Below are positions 1-7,028 of a stretch of DNA of 37,758 bases, one piece after another; the stretch's first letter is position 1; every line of letters begins with the position of its first letter. The notes below the pieces were generated by a model. That model saw only the letters and a list, made by a program, of their open reading frames with translations. It was not told where the DNA came from and did not search any database. The position numbers and the translations under genes were made by a program. The DNA is from an uncultured Candidatus Saccharibacteria bacterium (GTDB lineage Bacteria; Patescibacteriota; Saccharimonadia; Saccharimonadales; Saccharimonadaceae), in assembly GCA_948868795.1 (NCBI GenBank), contig CAQRDK010000011.1, positions 1 through 37,758 of the forward strand. The letters are read 5' to 3'.

Positions 1-168
1 TAGTTTGTCTTCAACTACTATTCTACAGGATTGTTCCTTTTTGTTACAGTAAACCGAACCGTAGCTCGAGGGCCTCTGCCTAGTTAATTGTTGGAACGTG
101 CGAAATGCTCACAAACCAGAAAACGCCGTATCACAGGGAGCTTCAGCGACCTACCGCAATCATGGTGT
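1..168. other. Left-edge stretch without a recognisable gene
   Basis: No ORF with a credible start, no tRNA-like cloverleaf and no clear terminator was seen. TGCCTAGTTA at 78-87 has an inverted copy at 1218-1227 on the other side of the split gene. Confidence 0.4.
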
Positions 169-813
169 TTACTCCACCTTCGGCATCGCGCCGCCGTAGT
201 AGCTCACCCACCGCGTGTAGCAGCGCTCGCGCAGGTCCCGGAGCTGCGTTGCGCAGAACTCCTGGAAGTCCTCCAGATGGTAGCCCAGGTCAACCATATC
301 GTTGAACTCGACCTCGTTGTAGATCAGGTTCATCACGAAGTGGCCCAGCCGCGCCGGATTCGGACGGTAGATTGCCTGCTTCTCGACGTAGTCGCGCAGC
401 GCCGCTTCAGACGCTGTCGCCTCGCCGGCAGCCCCAGAGGCCGTCTTGGTCTCGGTCGCCAACTCAGCGCCATTCTGGTCGTCAATCGCGTTCTCAGTCG
501 CCGTTTCGGCGCTCGCCGCGGCAGATTCCTCCGTCAGGGCCGCCGTCCCCGGCAGTCGCACAAACACGTGCTTCGCCGTATGCGGATCTTCCGGCCGGAA
601 ATAGTGCACGCCGTCGGCACCGACCCAGTAGCTGCCAAAAAGGAAGGTGGGGCTGCACTCAAAGCGGTACATTCCGGAACCTTCAACCAGCTCCGGGAAC
701 TCCTGAAACCGCAGCATGTTCACCGGCTCGCCGTTCACGTCGCAGGGGACGCTCTTCGGCACCACGAACCGCACGCGCGCGTTCTCATCGCCCGGCAGAG
801 GCATCAGCAGCAT
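169..813 (-). CDS. Hypothetical protein, C-terminal part of the gene split by the G9 tract
   Basis: This frame carries the bulk of a soluble protein. A beta-rich segment (FMLLMPLPGDENARVRFVV, then a stretch rich in W, F, Y and G) is followed by an Ala/Glu/Thr-rich linker and a helical C-terminus ending YYGGAMPKVE. The first in-frame ATG after the tract is at 813, and a GTG lies at 834. Neither has a convincing ribosome binding site, so independent initiation is doubtful. The frame is open upstream through the G tract and lines up with the N-terminal part if one G is added or two are removed. No signal peptide or membrane segment is seen. G+C looks higher than in neighbouring genes. Function unknown. 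Confidence 0.6.
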   Translation of the reverse strand: MLLMPLPGDENARVRFVVPKSVPCDVNGEPVNMLRFQEFPELVEGSGMYRFECSPTFLFGSYWVGADGVHYFRPEDPHTAKHVFVRLPGTAALTEESAAASAETATENAIDDQNGAELATETKTASGAAGEATASEAALRDYVEKQAIYRPNPARLGHFVMNLIYNEVEFNDMVDLGYHLEDFQEFCATQLRDLRERCYTRWVSYYGGAMPKVE

Positions 814-1079
814 AAAACTGGTGATTGTCTCCACACAATTAAGTATAACCCCCCCCCGTAGAAATTTTTGGCCTCCTCGCGGCGCATTGTGCGCATCGGA
901 ACCTGCGACTCCGGCTCTTCCACCTTCGGCAGCAGCGCATCGCACAGCTGATTCAGCTGGTGGCTCACGTCGCCAATCTGCGATCCAAGCCGAGAGCGCA
1001 CATCGCTCACATGGGAGTCGACGCTTCTGACCAAACTTTCCACACTTTGGACATCTTCTTTTCTTGCATTGCCAAACAT
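804..1079 (-). CDS. Hypothetical protein, N-terminal part (frame broken at a G9 tract)
   Basis: The start is the ATG at 1079, preceded by AGGAGGAAAAT, an excellent ribosome binding site. The peptide begins MFGNARKEDVQSVESLV and is a charged, probably helical region (heptad-like V/L spacing over about residues 5-50). It runs through NFYGGG encoded by a G9 run, then leaves the plausible frame and stops after 15 more residues. The sensible protein continues in another frame (169-813). With ten G instead of nine, one 303-residue protein would be made from 1079 to 169. Transcription probably starts from the strong promoter at 1263-1291, giving a leader of about 180 nt. I do not recognise the family. 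The break is either a phase-variable contingency tract or a homopolymer sequencing error. Confidence 0.6.
   Translation of the reverse strand: MFGNARKEDVQSVESLVRSVDSHVSDVRSRLGSQIGDVSHQLNQLCDALLPKVEEPESQVPMRTMRREEAKNFYGGGLYLIVWRQSPVLCC
849..857 (-). repeat. G9 homopolymer (C9 on the plus strand) inside a coding region
   Basis: Nine consecutive C on the plus strand give nine G in the coding strand of the hypothetical gene. The reading frame before the tract needs a run length of 7 or 10 to join the long frame after it. The given length of 9 puts the gene out of frame. Confidence 0.9.
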
Positions 1080-1262
1080 ATTTTCCTCCTTTTCAGGCGC
1101 TCCGAGCATTCACCCAAAGCATAAGACCGGTCCTGACCCTTTGCCAGGCCCACCGTCCGCTCGGACAGCGTTGAACCCACCACAATCTCAACGCCGCCCA
1201 AGCTCCCCGAGAGGAAACTAACTAGGCATGTCAAATACTAGGGAATTATTCCCCATATTTCC

Positions 1263-1291
1263 ATTGTAGCACACTTCATCGAAAAAGTCAA
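1263..1291 (-). promoter_or_regulatory. Sigma70-type promoter for the minus-strand hypothetical gene
   Basis: On the minus strand, TTGACT (1291-1286), a 17-nt spacer ending GTGTGC, and TACAAT (1268-1263). It is nearly the same as the promoter at 10198-10226: the flanks AGTATTGACTTTTT and AGTGTGCTACAATGG are identical and only six central bases differ. An imperfect dyad ACTT-N8-AAGT lies between the -35 and -10. Confidence 0.8.
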
Positions 1292-1333
1292 TACTCACCC
1301 CAATTTCCATTCCATTACGCAACCAAACCGCAA

Positions 1334-1362
1334 TTGACAATCCTCGCCTTTTGCGCTAAAAT
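1334..1362 (+). promoter_or_regulatory. Promoter of rplK
   Basis: TTGACA (1334-1339), a 17-nt spacer and TAAAAT (1357-1362). The predicted leader is about 57 nt. Confidence 0.8.
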
Positions 1363-1393
1363 AGATACGTTACGCACGATTATTAATAATCGG

Positions 1394-1412
1394 CTCGGGA
1401 GCTTCACCCGAG
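1394..1412 (+). promoter_or_regulatory. Stem-loop in the rplK leader
   Basis: CTCGGG, loop AGCTTCA, CCCGAG, placed just ahead of the AAAGGGAAA purine tract of rplK. It may mask or present the ribosome binding site. Whether a ribosomal protein binds it cannot be told from sequence alone. Confidence 0.5.
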
Positions 1413-1425
1413 AAAAGGGAAAATT

Positions 1426-1851
1426 ATGGCAAAGCAAGTAATCGGCAACCTCAAGTTGCGCATTCCTGGCGGCAAGGCTACGGCCGGACCTCCAGTCGGT
1501 TCTACCCTCGGTCAATGGGGTCTTAACATGATGGATTTCATCAACCCATTCAACGAGAAAACCAAAGAATTTAACGGCAAAAACGTCATCGTCCACATCA
1601 AAGTTTACGATGATCGGACTTTTGACTGGACCTGCCTCGGTCAGCCTGTCGATGATTTGATTCGTGAAAAAATCAAAATCGAAAAAGGCTCCGGCAAGCC
1701 AAACCTCGAGAAGGTCGGGAAAATCTCCCGCGCCGACCTCGAAGAAATCGCCAAGGTCAAGATGGGCCAGTTGAACGCCATCGACCTCGACGGTGCCGTC
1801 AAGGTCATCGCCGGCACCGCCCGCTCTATGGGCGTAGTCGTAGAAGACTAA
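1426..1851 (+). CDS. rplK: 50S ribosomal protein L11
   Basis: L11 is part of the GTPase-associated centre at the base of the L7/L12 stalk, where it binds 23S rRNA helices 43/44 and contacts elongation and release factors. The 141-residue length is exactly typical. The N-terminal domain has the proline-rich GGKATAGPPVGSTLGQWGLN segment, and the C-terminal RNA-binding domain is complete, with the conserved end GTARSMGVVVED. The ATG at 1426 follows an AAAGGGAAAATT purine tract. It has its own promoter (1334-1362) and a strong terminator (1861-1890). In most bacteria rplA follows directly, but here L1 lies 3.5 kb downstream behind four unknown genes. Confidence 0.98.
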   Translation: MAKQVIGNLKLRIPGGKATAGPPVGSTLGQWGLNMMDFINPFNEKTKEFNGKNVIVHIKVYDDRTFDWTCLGQPVDDLIREKIKIEKGSGKPNLEKVGKISRADLEEIAKVKMGQLNAIDLDGAVKVIAGTARSMGVVVED

Positions 1852-1860
1852 CTTTCACCG

Positions 1861-1890
1861 AAGAACTCCCTAGTCATGGGGAGTTCTTTT
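1861..1890 (+). terminator. Intrinsic terminator after rplK
   Basis: AAGAACTCCC and GGGAGTTCTT form a perfect 10-bp stem followed by TTTTC-type sequence. An apparent ATG at 1876 lies in its loop-distal arm, so an extended start there for the next gene is not credible. Confidence 0.85.
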
Positions 1891-1965
1891 CTTGCCAAAA
1901 AGCCAAAAGCCCAAAACCCCAAAAACCCAAAACCTAAGCCTAAACCAAAGCTCAAAAACATCGCA
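1891..1965 (+). repeat. A/C-rich imperfect CCAAAA-type tract
   Basis: Imperfect repetition of CCAAAA/CCCAAAA units (gccaaaagcccaaaacccc and similar) with almost no G or T, between the rplK terminator and the next start. Translated it would give a Lys/Pro run. It is more likely an unstructured spacer or leader. Confidence 0.6.
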
Positions 1966-1983
1966 CTAAAGCAGAAAGGAATT

Positions 1984-2661
1984 ATGGCCCGCTATTACCA
2001 TCTCCGTTTCGACATTTGGATCTGCCTTGCACTCGGCTTCCTAGCCGGCTGCGGCGTCGAAGCTCTCGCAAAATCTGTTCGCACCGCCAGCTACGAAGAC
2101 TATAAAGCCGATCACGTCGTCGCAAGCGGCGAAATCGGCGGCCCCGCCACCGCCGAAACCTTCCGCGCCGAGAGCATCAAAGATCTCGAAACTCACGATA
2201 CTTTCACCGTCATCTCCCCCGGCATCGAATACCGCAATCGCGGCAGCGGCTACTACAACGGTATGCCCCTCCATGCCCTCACCCTCCCCTCCGGCGAAAT
2301 CATCGCCGCCCGCATTAACACCGAAAACGTCACCAAAGTTAACGAGAGCGACAGCTATTACACCGGCGACACCATTCTCCCCATCGGCCAGCTCGTCGAA
2401 GCCAACCTCGAAGACAGCGAAACCTTCCTCAGCCAAATCGAATACAAAGAACCCCTCTCCCGCCACGACGTTTATATCGACATGGTCGGCGCTGGCGCCA
2501 TCGAAAGCCCCGAATATTACATCGACGATTTTGCCCTCGGCCTTCAAATCTTGACGACTGTCGCCGTCTTCGCTATACTACATTTTATAGGATCGAAAAT
2601 CGGACTTTTCCCGGCCTTCTTCACTAAGAAGCAGCACGCGCCAAAATCCGATTGGGAATAA
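1984..2661 (+). CDS. Hypothetical membrane protein with two terminal membrane segments
   Basis: The start ATG at 1984 follows GAAAGGAATT. The ORF is open back to 1876, but that part overlaps the rplK terminator and the A/C-rich tract, so it is excluded. The 225-residue product has an N-terminal hydrophobic helix (about residues 10-27, ending AGCGVEALAKS), a roughly 160-residue acidic, beta-rich middle, and a second hydrophobic helix (about 185-207), with a basic tail. This suggests an extracytoplasmic domain held at both ends. No promoter is visible between the rplK terminator and this gene, so read-through may drive it. It forms a cluster with the next two genes (gaps of 18 and 6 nt). The motif after the first helix (AG-x2-V-x-A...SGEI) resembles that of the secreted protein at 3994. 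Family unknown. Confidence 0.8.
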   Translation: MARYYHLRFDIWICLALGFLAGCGVEALAKSVRTASYEDYKADHVVASGEIGGPATAETFRAESIKDLETHDTFTVISPGIEYRNRGSGYYNGMPLHALTLPSGEIIAARINTENVTKVNESDSYYTGDTILPIGQLVEANLEDSETFLSQIEYKEPLSRHDVYIDMVGAGAIESPEYYIDDFALGLQILTTVAVFAILHFIGSKIGLFPAFFTKKQHAPKSDWE

Positions 2662-2679
2662 ACATAATCAGGAGGAAAT

Positions 2680-3354
2680 ATGGAGAAAATCCAAAAAATC
2701 AACATTTTATACTTGCTCGGATACATTTTTATCCCTGCTATCATCTGCGCGCTCGGCTACACCCTGTGCTATTTCTGCTTCCGCGACGGCGGCACCGGCG
2801 CAGTTTTGACCACTATGGTCCCGACCATCGCCGCAGTCGTCTGGTGGATTTTTGGCGGCTCACTCATCTTCAAGCAAAAGACTAAAGAGCTCGAAAAGCG
2901 CTTCGAAGCCGAAGGCTACCGCCGCAACCAAACCTTCTACGGCCGCGGCCAGACTGTCGTTCTCGACGTCGAGAAGGGCATGATGGGCGTCGTCTTCTTC
3001 TGGAACCCGTTCCAAAACTACATCCTCCCCGCCTCCCGCATCAGCCGCGCCTGGACCGATGACGGTCGTGGTGGCGCCGGTTTCATGGAAGGCAGCAGCC
3101 GCGTCAGCTTCATCTTCACCATCGACCAAAAAATCGACGTCCGCGTCAATACCTTCATGTCGAATCAGCGCTGGCGCATGGACGACAAACGCATCTTGAC
3201 CGGTATTTCTAAAGCCGACCTCATGGTCAAAAACATCGAAGAAGCCAAGAAAAACTCCCTCGCAAAGGGCAGCTCCGCCGAAAAATCCGCGAAATCCGAC
3301 AAAACCTCCGACGCCGCCAAAGCCGATAAAAAATCCGACAAATCCAGCAAATAA
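2680..3354 (+). CDS. Hypothetical membrane protein, possible PH-like domain
   Basis: The ATG at 2680 is preceded by an AGGAGGAAAT ribosome binding site. The product has 224 residues. Two hydrophobic helices (about residues 9-33 and 42-65) are followed by a soluble domain (about 75-190) of beta strands rich in V, F and W, and a low-complexity Lys/Ser/Asp/Ala tail. Two helices followed by a small beta domain resemble bacterial PH-like membrane proteins (YcxB or bPH type), but I cannot assign a family. The Lys-rich tail probably lies in the cytoplasm. It is cotranscribed with its neighbours. Confidence 0.8.
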   Translation: MEKIQKINILYLLGYIFIPAIICALGYTLCYFCFRDGGTGAVLTTMVPTIAAVVWWIFGGSLIFKQKTKELEKRFEAEGYRRNQTFYGRGQTVVLDVEKGMMGVVFFWNPFQNYILPASRISRAWTDDGRGGAGFMEGSSRVSFIFTIDQKIDVRVNTFMSNQRWRMDDKRILTGISKADLMVKNIEEAKKNSLAKGSSAEKSAKSDKTSDAAKADKKSDKSSK

Positions 3355-3360
3355 CCCCGC

Positions 3361-3714
3361 ATGAGCCTCCTTCGCAAAGTCCAAGCCCTGTTTCACGACG
3401 ACTGGTGCTCCGCCTGCACTAGCGCCATGACCCTGACCAAAAAGCAGCTCTACGCCCTCCCGACCATGATGGTCGGTCACTACCAATCCATCGAGGATCC
3501 GAACTATTACGTCCAACACCTCATCAGAGTCGACAAAAAATCCGACATCCCGACCGGCTGTTACGCCTGCGGCGCCTACCTCTATCATTGCCCACATTGC
3601 AACAAAGACGTCGCGAAACTCACCATCTTCCTCCCCGTCCGCGACCAAGAGCAAATCGAAGAATCCCACCTCATGGAAAACCCCGAACTCCTCGCCTTCC
3701 TCCGCCAGAATTAA
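3361..3714 (+). CDS. Small protein with three CxxC motifs, probable zinc-binding
   Basis: 117 residues. The ATG lies 6 nt after the stop of the preceding gene and has only a weak ribosome binding site, so translation is probably coupled. CxxC pairs occur at residues 16/19 (CSAC), 67/70 (CYAC) and 77/80 (CPHC). The last two give the C-x2-C-x6-C-x2-C spacing of a zinc ribbon or rubredoxin-like knuckle. The rest is mixed and charged, with no signal peptide or membrane helix. It may be a cytoplasmic partner of the two membrane proteins upstream. No enzyme motif is seen and I do not recognise a family. Confidence 0.75.
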   Translation: MSLLRKVQALFHDDWCSACTSAMTLTKKQLYALPTMMVGHYQSIEDPNYYVQHLIRVDKKSDIPTGCYACGAYLYHCPHCNKDVAKLTIFLPVRDQEQIEESHLMENPELLAFLRQN

Positions 3715-3721
3715 CCCCCCT

Positions 3722-3748
3722 AATGGACCGGCTCAGCCCGGTCCATTT
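3722..3748 (+). terminator. Terminator hairpin closing the 1984-3714 cluster
   Basis: AATGGACCGG, loop CTCAGC, CCGGTCCATT: a perfect 10-bp stem with a short T stretch. Confidence 0.7.
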
Positions 3749-3815
3749 ACATAAGCCAATCCAGGTTTTTAATAATCATATCATTTGCCAAACCCCACAA
3801 TAAGCATAACCTATC

Positions 3816-3844
3816 TTGACAAAAATGCTTATGTGTGATACAAT
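3816..3844 (+). promoter_or_regulatory. Promoter of the secreted protein at 3994
   Basis: TTGACA (3816-3821), a 17-nt spacer ending TGTGTGA and TACAAT (3839-3844): consensus -35 plus extended -10. The leader of about 143 nt starts with a 7-bp hairpin (AGGTCTA/TAGACCT, 3854-3870) and has a second possible stem pairing CTCAAGAACC with GGTT...TTGAG. Confidence 0.85.
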
Positions 3845-3993
3845 GGAAGTATAAGGTCTAATCTAGACCTCAAGAACCTTACCAGATGTGATTACATTGG
3901 TTGGTTTTTGAGGCTAGATGCCATATCCGCGCTCGAGAGTCACTCTAAAACGTGCCGACCGAGAACGGAAATAAAAACTTGGAGGGTATCCCC

Positions 3994-5154
3994 ATGAAAA
4001 TCCAGAAAAAATTCCTCGCTCTGTCCCTGATCTTGGCATTTGCCGCCGGCTTCTGTGTCCACGCTATCGGCTATAGCATCAACCAAGAGGCCAGCCAAGA
4101 AGCCAAGAGGCAACAGGTCGCCGACGCCATCTACTCCTCGGGAGAAATCGCCAACTCGGCCGGTTATTTCGAGGGGCTTCACGTCGGCATGTCGTTGCTC
4201 GACGGTTGCACCTGCGGCTGCCCGAACTGCGCCGCTACCGACAGCCGGCCCCTGTCCGTCATCGGTCTTGATGACCACAATGACGACAAGAGCAATGAGG
4301 ACCAGCCCGGCCCTGCCGAACCCGAGGACCCCAATCCGCACGAAGAACGTTTGCCGATCCTCATGGACTATAAAGGCACCTGGCTCGACCAGAACGCCGA
4401 GCCCATGAACTACACCGAAGCCAAGCGTTTCTTCTCGCGCAACCGCGCTTACGCCAAGGTCGCCGTCGCTATCAACTCGCTCTGCGTAGAGCTCCAAAGC
4501 GATGGCTACCAATACGACCTCGATCGTGTATCCGACTGGGCCACCGAAAAGCCCCATGACCCCGATGAATATCTCGACTACGAATGGATTTTGGCCGAGA
4601 TGGAAGCAAACTACGATTACTACCTGAACGATTTGCTGAACCTCATCGGCAACGAGATCGACTACGAGAATTCGCCCGCCGACCGCACCGCCACCCATAT
4701 CATCCTCGAGAAGATGTTGGAGTTCCGCGCTGATGGCACCTACGACGAAGCCATCAATCCGCACCGCAAGCACGACTGCGAAGCCAATGGCTGCAACACC
4801 CAACCCACCAACACTCCACCCACTCAGAATCCCGTCCTGACCAGCCTGCCTATCGTGGGCGACATCTTGGCCTTGAGCGACGAGCTCACCGATGCCGAAA
4901 TCGTCGCCCTCCTTGACGCCCAGGCCTTCTATCCGACTATCTTCGACCAGCAACATCCTAACCTCTATTTCGACCGAAACGGACGCGCCCACGGCACCTC
5001 CGACCTCGCGGAGGGATACTACTACGCCGACACTTTTGGCGCTGTTTATCGGCTGGATAGCAACACCGACATCGAGCGCATCGGCGAAAGCCCGCTCTTC
5101 GACGCGAGCCTCCGCGGCACTTACGTCGGCGACACCAATCGCATCTTGAAGTAA
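3994..5154 (+). CDS. Secreted or N-terminally anchored protein of unknown function
   Basis: 386 residues. The start ATG at 3994 follows GGAGGGTATCCCC. Residues 1-27 form a signal peptide or anchor (two Lys, then a hydrophobic core ending AAGFCVHAIG). The exported part has a Cys-rich patch (CTCGCPNC, about residues 69-76), an acidic Pro/Asp/Glu-rich linker, a helical acidic region rich in Tyr, a second Cys pair, a TQPTNTPPTQ linker, and a C-terminal domain with the aromatic stretch AEGYYYADTFGAVYRLD. No sortase signal or known catalytic motif is seen. It is monocistronic with its own promoter and a UUCG-loop terminator. Paired cysteines suggest disulfides or metal binding outside the cytoplasm. 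Its position between L11 and L1 genes says nothing about its role. Confidence 0.8.
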   Translation: MKIQKKFLALSLILAFAAGFCVHAIGYSINQEASQEAKRQQVADAIYSSGEIANSAGYFEGLHVGMSLLDGCTCGCPNCAATDSRPLSVIGLDDHNDDKSNEDQPGPAEPEDPNPHEERLPILMDYKGTWLDQNAEPMNYTEAKRFFSRNRAYAKVAVAINSLCVELQSDGYQYDLDRVSDWATEKPHDPDEYLDYEWILAEMEANYDYYLNDLLNLIGNEIDYENSPADRTATHIILEKMLEFRADGTYDEAINPHRKHDCEANGCNTQPTNTPPTQNPVLTSLPIVGDILALSDELTDAEIVALLDAQAFYPTIFDQQHPNLYFDRNGRAHGTSDLAEGYYYADTFGAVYRLDSNTDIERIGESPLFDASLRGTYVGDTNRILK

Positions 5155-5164
5155 TCACCTCTGG

Positions 5165-5195
5165 AAAGCCCTCAATCTTCGGATTGGGGGCTTTT
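5165..5195 (+). terminator. Terminator with a cUUCGg tetraloop
   Basis: AAAGCCCTCAATC and GATTGGGGGCTTT pair around a TTCG loop over 13 bp including one G-T, followed by TTC. Confidence 0.8.
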
Positions 5196-5218
5196 CGCCG
5201 CCTTAGAGAAGTCGCCTC

Positions 5219-5247
5219 TTGACAATTTCGTCATTCTTTGATACAAT
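5219..5247 (+). promoter_or_regulatory. Promoter of rplA
   Basis: TTGACA (5219-5224), a 17-nt spacer and TACAAT (5242-5247). It gives a leader of about 70 nt for L1. Confidence 0.85.
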
Positions 5248-5265
5248 AAAACTAATATAAATCAA

Positions 5266-5307
5266 TGTTGGGAGAGGTTTGCGCATACTCCGCGCGCCTC
5301 GCTAACA
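5266..5307 (+). promoter_or_regulatory. Candidate autoregulatory stem-loop in the rplA leader
   Basis: TGTTGG pairs with CTAACA. A small asymmetric internal loop (GA opposite G) follows, then GAGG pairs with CCTC, then a GCGC/GCGC inner stem. Two helices joined by an asymmetric purine loop are the general form of L1-binding sites on rRNA and mRNA, and L1 is known to repress its own operon in many bacteria. The fold is read from sequence. L1 binding is inference. Confidence 0.45.
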
Positions 5308-5324
5308 CCACCGAAAGGATTATC

Positions 5325-6278
5325 ATGTCTGAAGAAATCAAAGACACCTTGCCAGCTGCCGAGACCGTGGCTGAGGAAATCGAAGGCGCCACTCTTGGTG
5401 CTGAAATCGAAGAAACCTTGAACAACGCCGAAGAAGCCGAAGAGAAATTCGCCAAATCCGGCAAAAAATCCAAAAAGCACATCGAGGAAGTCAAAGCCGA
5501 AGAAGAACGTCAGGCTCGCAAAGCCGAGACCAAAGCTCTCGAAGAAGCTGGCGACAAACCAAAAGGCGCCGCTCCAGTCACTCGTCCAAAAATCGAGCGC
5601 CGCGGCAAGAAATACCAGGCCGCCGCAAAGCAAATCGAGAAAAAACTCTACACTTTGAAAGAAGCCCTCGAGCTTGCCACCAAGACCAACCCGTCGAAAT
5701 TTGACGCCACCGTCGAAGCGCACGTCCGCCTCGGAGTCGACCCGCGCCAAGCCGACCAAAACATCCGCGCGACCGTCGTTTTGCCACACGGCAACGGTAA
5801 ATCCGTCCGCGTCGCCGTCTTCGCTCCGCTTGACGAAGCCAAGAAGGCTGCTGCTGCCGGCGCCGACATCGCTGAAGACGAAGAGTTCTTGAAGCGTCTC
5901 GACAAGGGCGAAATCGACTTCGACGTCTTGATTTCCACCCCGGCCTACATGCCGAAACTCGGTAAATACGCCCGTCTCCTCGGCCCGAAAGGTCTCATGC
6001 CGAACCCGAAAGCCGGCACCGTGACCGCCGACATCGAGAAAGCCGTCAAGGAATCTAAAGCCGGTAAAGTCGAATATCGCGTCGACAAACAGGCCATCAT
6101 CCACATCGGCCTCGGCAAGACCAGCTTCGACCAGGCAAAACTCCTCGAGAACGCCGAAACCTTCTTCGACAGCTTGAAGAGCCACCGCCCAGCCTCCCTG
6201 AAAGGCAGCTTCGTGAAGTCCATCTACGTTACGACTTCCCAGGGTCCATCCATCGCCGTCGAAAACTTGTATAACTAA
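5325..6278 (+). CDS. rplA: 50S ribosomal protein L1 with a long charged N-terminal extension
   Basis: L1 forms the mobile L1 stalk that guides deacylated tRNA out of the E site and often represses its own mRNA. The ATG at 5325 follows GAAAGGATTATC. An earlier in-frame ATG at 5265 falls in the leader stem-loop and is rejected. The first 85 or so of 317 residues are Glu/Ala/Lys-rich and not part of the usual L1 fold (normal length about 230). The core then begins near KYQAAAKQIEKKLYTLKEAL and contains the hallmark LLGPKGLMPNPKAGTVT. The gene has its own promoter. Its terminator hairpin lies beyond the start of the next ORF. Confidence 0.97.
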   Translation: MSEEIKDTLPAAETVAEEIEGATLGAEIEETLNNAEEAEEKFAKSGKKSKKHIEEVKAEEERQARKAETKALEEAGDKPKGAAPVTRPKIERRGKKYQAAAKQIEKKLYTLKEALELATKTNPSKFDATVEAHVRLGVDPRQADQNIRATVVLPHGNGKSVRVAVFAPLDEAKKAAAAGADIAEDEEFLKRLDKGEIDFDVLISTPAYMPKLGKYARLLGPKGLMPNPKAGTVTADIEKAVKESKAGKVEYRVDKQAIIHIGLGKTSFDQAKLLENAETFFDSLKSHRPASLKGSFVKSIYVTTSQGPSIAVENLYN

Positions 6279-6303
6279 TTCTGTTAGGTTTGTCGAAATC
6301 CTC

Positions 6304-6951
6304 ATGAATGTCCCGGAACTCGACAAGCTAACCCCAGAAGAAGTCCGCCCTTTGGTGGACTTCTTTTTACGAGGCGACCCCGAGCACACCGAAGGAACGC
6401 TTCAGGCTATCACCGAAATCATCGGCGCCGCCATCAATCTCAAGCCCGCCACCATGCGTCATCTCACTCTAACCGACGACCAGCTCCAAGCCTTTCAAAA
6501 CATCCTCGCCAACCTCCATCTCTGCCACATCATCGAAGAACTACCCTTGAAAGAACTCCCACCTGAAGAAAAATTCTACGACTTCTTCATCAGTCGCAAT
6601 CTAGATACCGCCAAAGAACTTCAGAAAACTCTCCACGCGTCGCTCGCACTTGGCTGGTGTCCCGATAATCCTAAAGACCAAAAACTCACTTACGGAATCG
6701 GCCGCCTGCTTGGTTACCCCGAAACTGCCGCCCATTACTTCGCCTACGGCCCGCACGACGAGAGGGGAATTATCAAACATCGCCCCGACGCCGACCGAGA
6801 CCGTTACTACATCCATAGCCCTGAACACTTCCGCACCGAATATGAGCAATTCGAAGATATTTTACATCCCGCCGTCTCAAAATTTGCCCCCACAGTCGCC
6901 AACGAAATGCGTCAAAAAACTCATTACCTCTGGACTTCTGCTGACTTATAG
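6304..6951 (+). CDS. Hypothetical protein whose 5' end overlaps a terminator hairpin
   Basis: 215 residues, ATG at 6304, 25 nt after rplA, with no clear ribosome binding site. The next in-frame ATG is at 6454 (residue 51). The sequence is soluble and largely helical, with Leu/Glu-rich segments, a stretch YGIGRLLGYPETAAHYFAYG near residue 130-150, and a hydrophilic C-terminus. No known motif is recognised. The perfect terminator at 6338-6368 lies inside the coding region and encodes EEVRPLVDFF. Either most rplA transcripts stop there and this gene is expressed at a low read-through level, or the true start is downstream. Confidence 0.7.
   Translation: MNVPELDKLTPEEVRPLVDFFLRGDPEHTEGTLQAITEIIGAAINLKPATMRHLTLTDDQLQAFQNILANLHLCHIIEELPLKELPPEEKFYDFFISRNLDTAKELQKTLHASLALGWCPDNPKDQKLTYGIGRLLGYPETAAHYFAYGPHDERGIIKHRPDADRDRYYIHSPEHFRTEYEQFEDILHPAVSKFAPTVANEMRQKTHYLWTSADL
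6338..6368 (+). terminator. Intrinsic terminator for rplA, inside the next coding region
   Basis: AAGAAGTCC (6338-6346), a 10-nt loop, GGACTTCTT (6357-6365), with a TTTTT run at 6364-6368. Confidence 0.8.
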
Positions 6952-6978
6952 CAAACTTTCAACAACTTCCATTCAACT

Positions 6979-6989
6979 TGTGCTATAGT
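6979..6989 (+). promoter_or_regulatory. Extended -10 element before the SDR gene
   Basis: TTGTGC followed by TATAGT (6984-6989), with no good -35. The predicted leader is about 33 nt and contains the AGGAGG of the next gene. Confidence 0.5.
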
Positions 6990-7028
6990 TATACCAACGG
7001 AAGGCAACAACCAACAGGAGGCAACATC

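Noticed and set aside
78..1227. Inverted copies of TGCCTAGTTA flanking the split minus-strand gene, as in a mobile element
   Set aside because: Only 10 bp match, there is no transposase and no target duplication. Chance is a sufficient explanation.
1876..1983. N-terminal extension of the membrane protein from the ATG at 1876
   Set aside because: It overlaps the rplK terminator and a low-complexity A/C tract giving a Lys/Pro run. The ATG at 1984 has a better ribosome binding site and starts a proper membrane-anchor sequence.
4179..4992. Long minus-strand ORFs opposite the plus-strand genes (for example 3940-4992, 10495-11658, 12810-13619)
   Set aside because: They are Gly/Val-rich shadows of C-rich codons on the real strand and lack ribosome binding sites.
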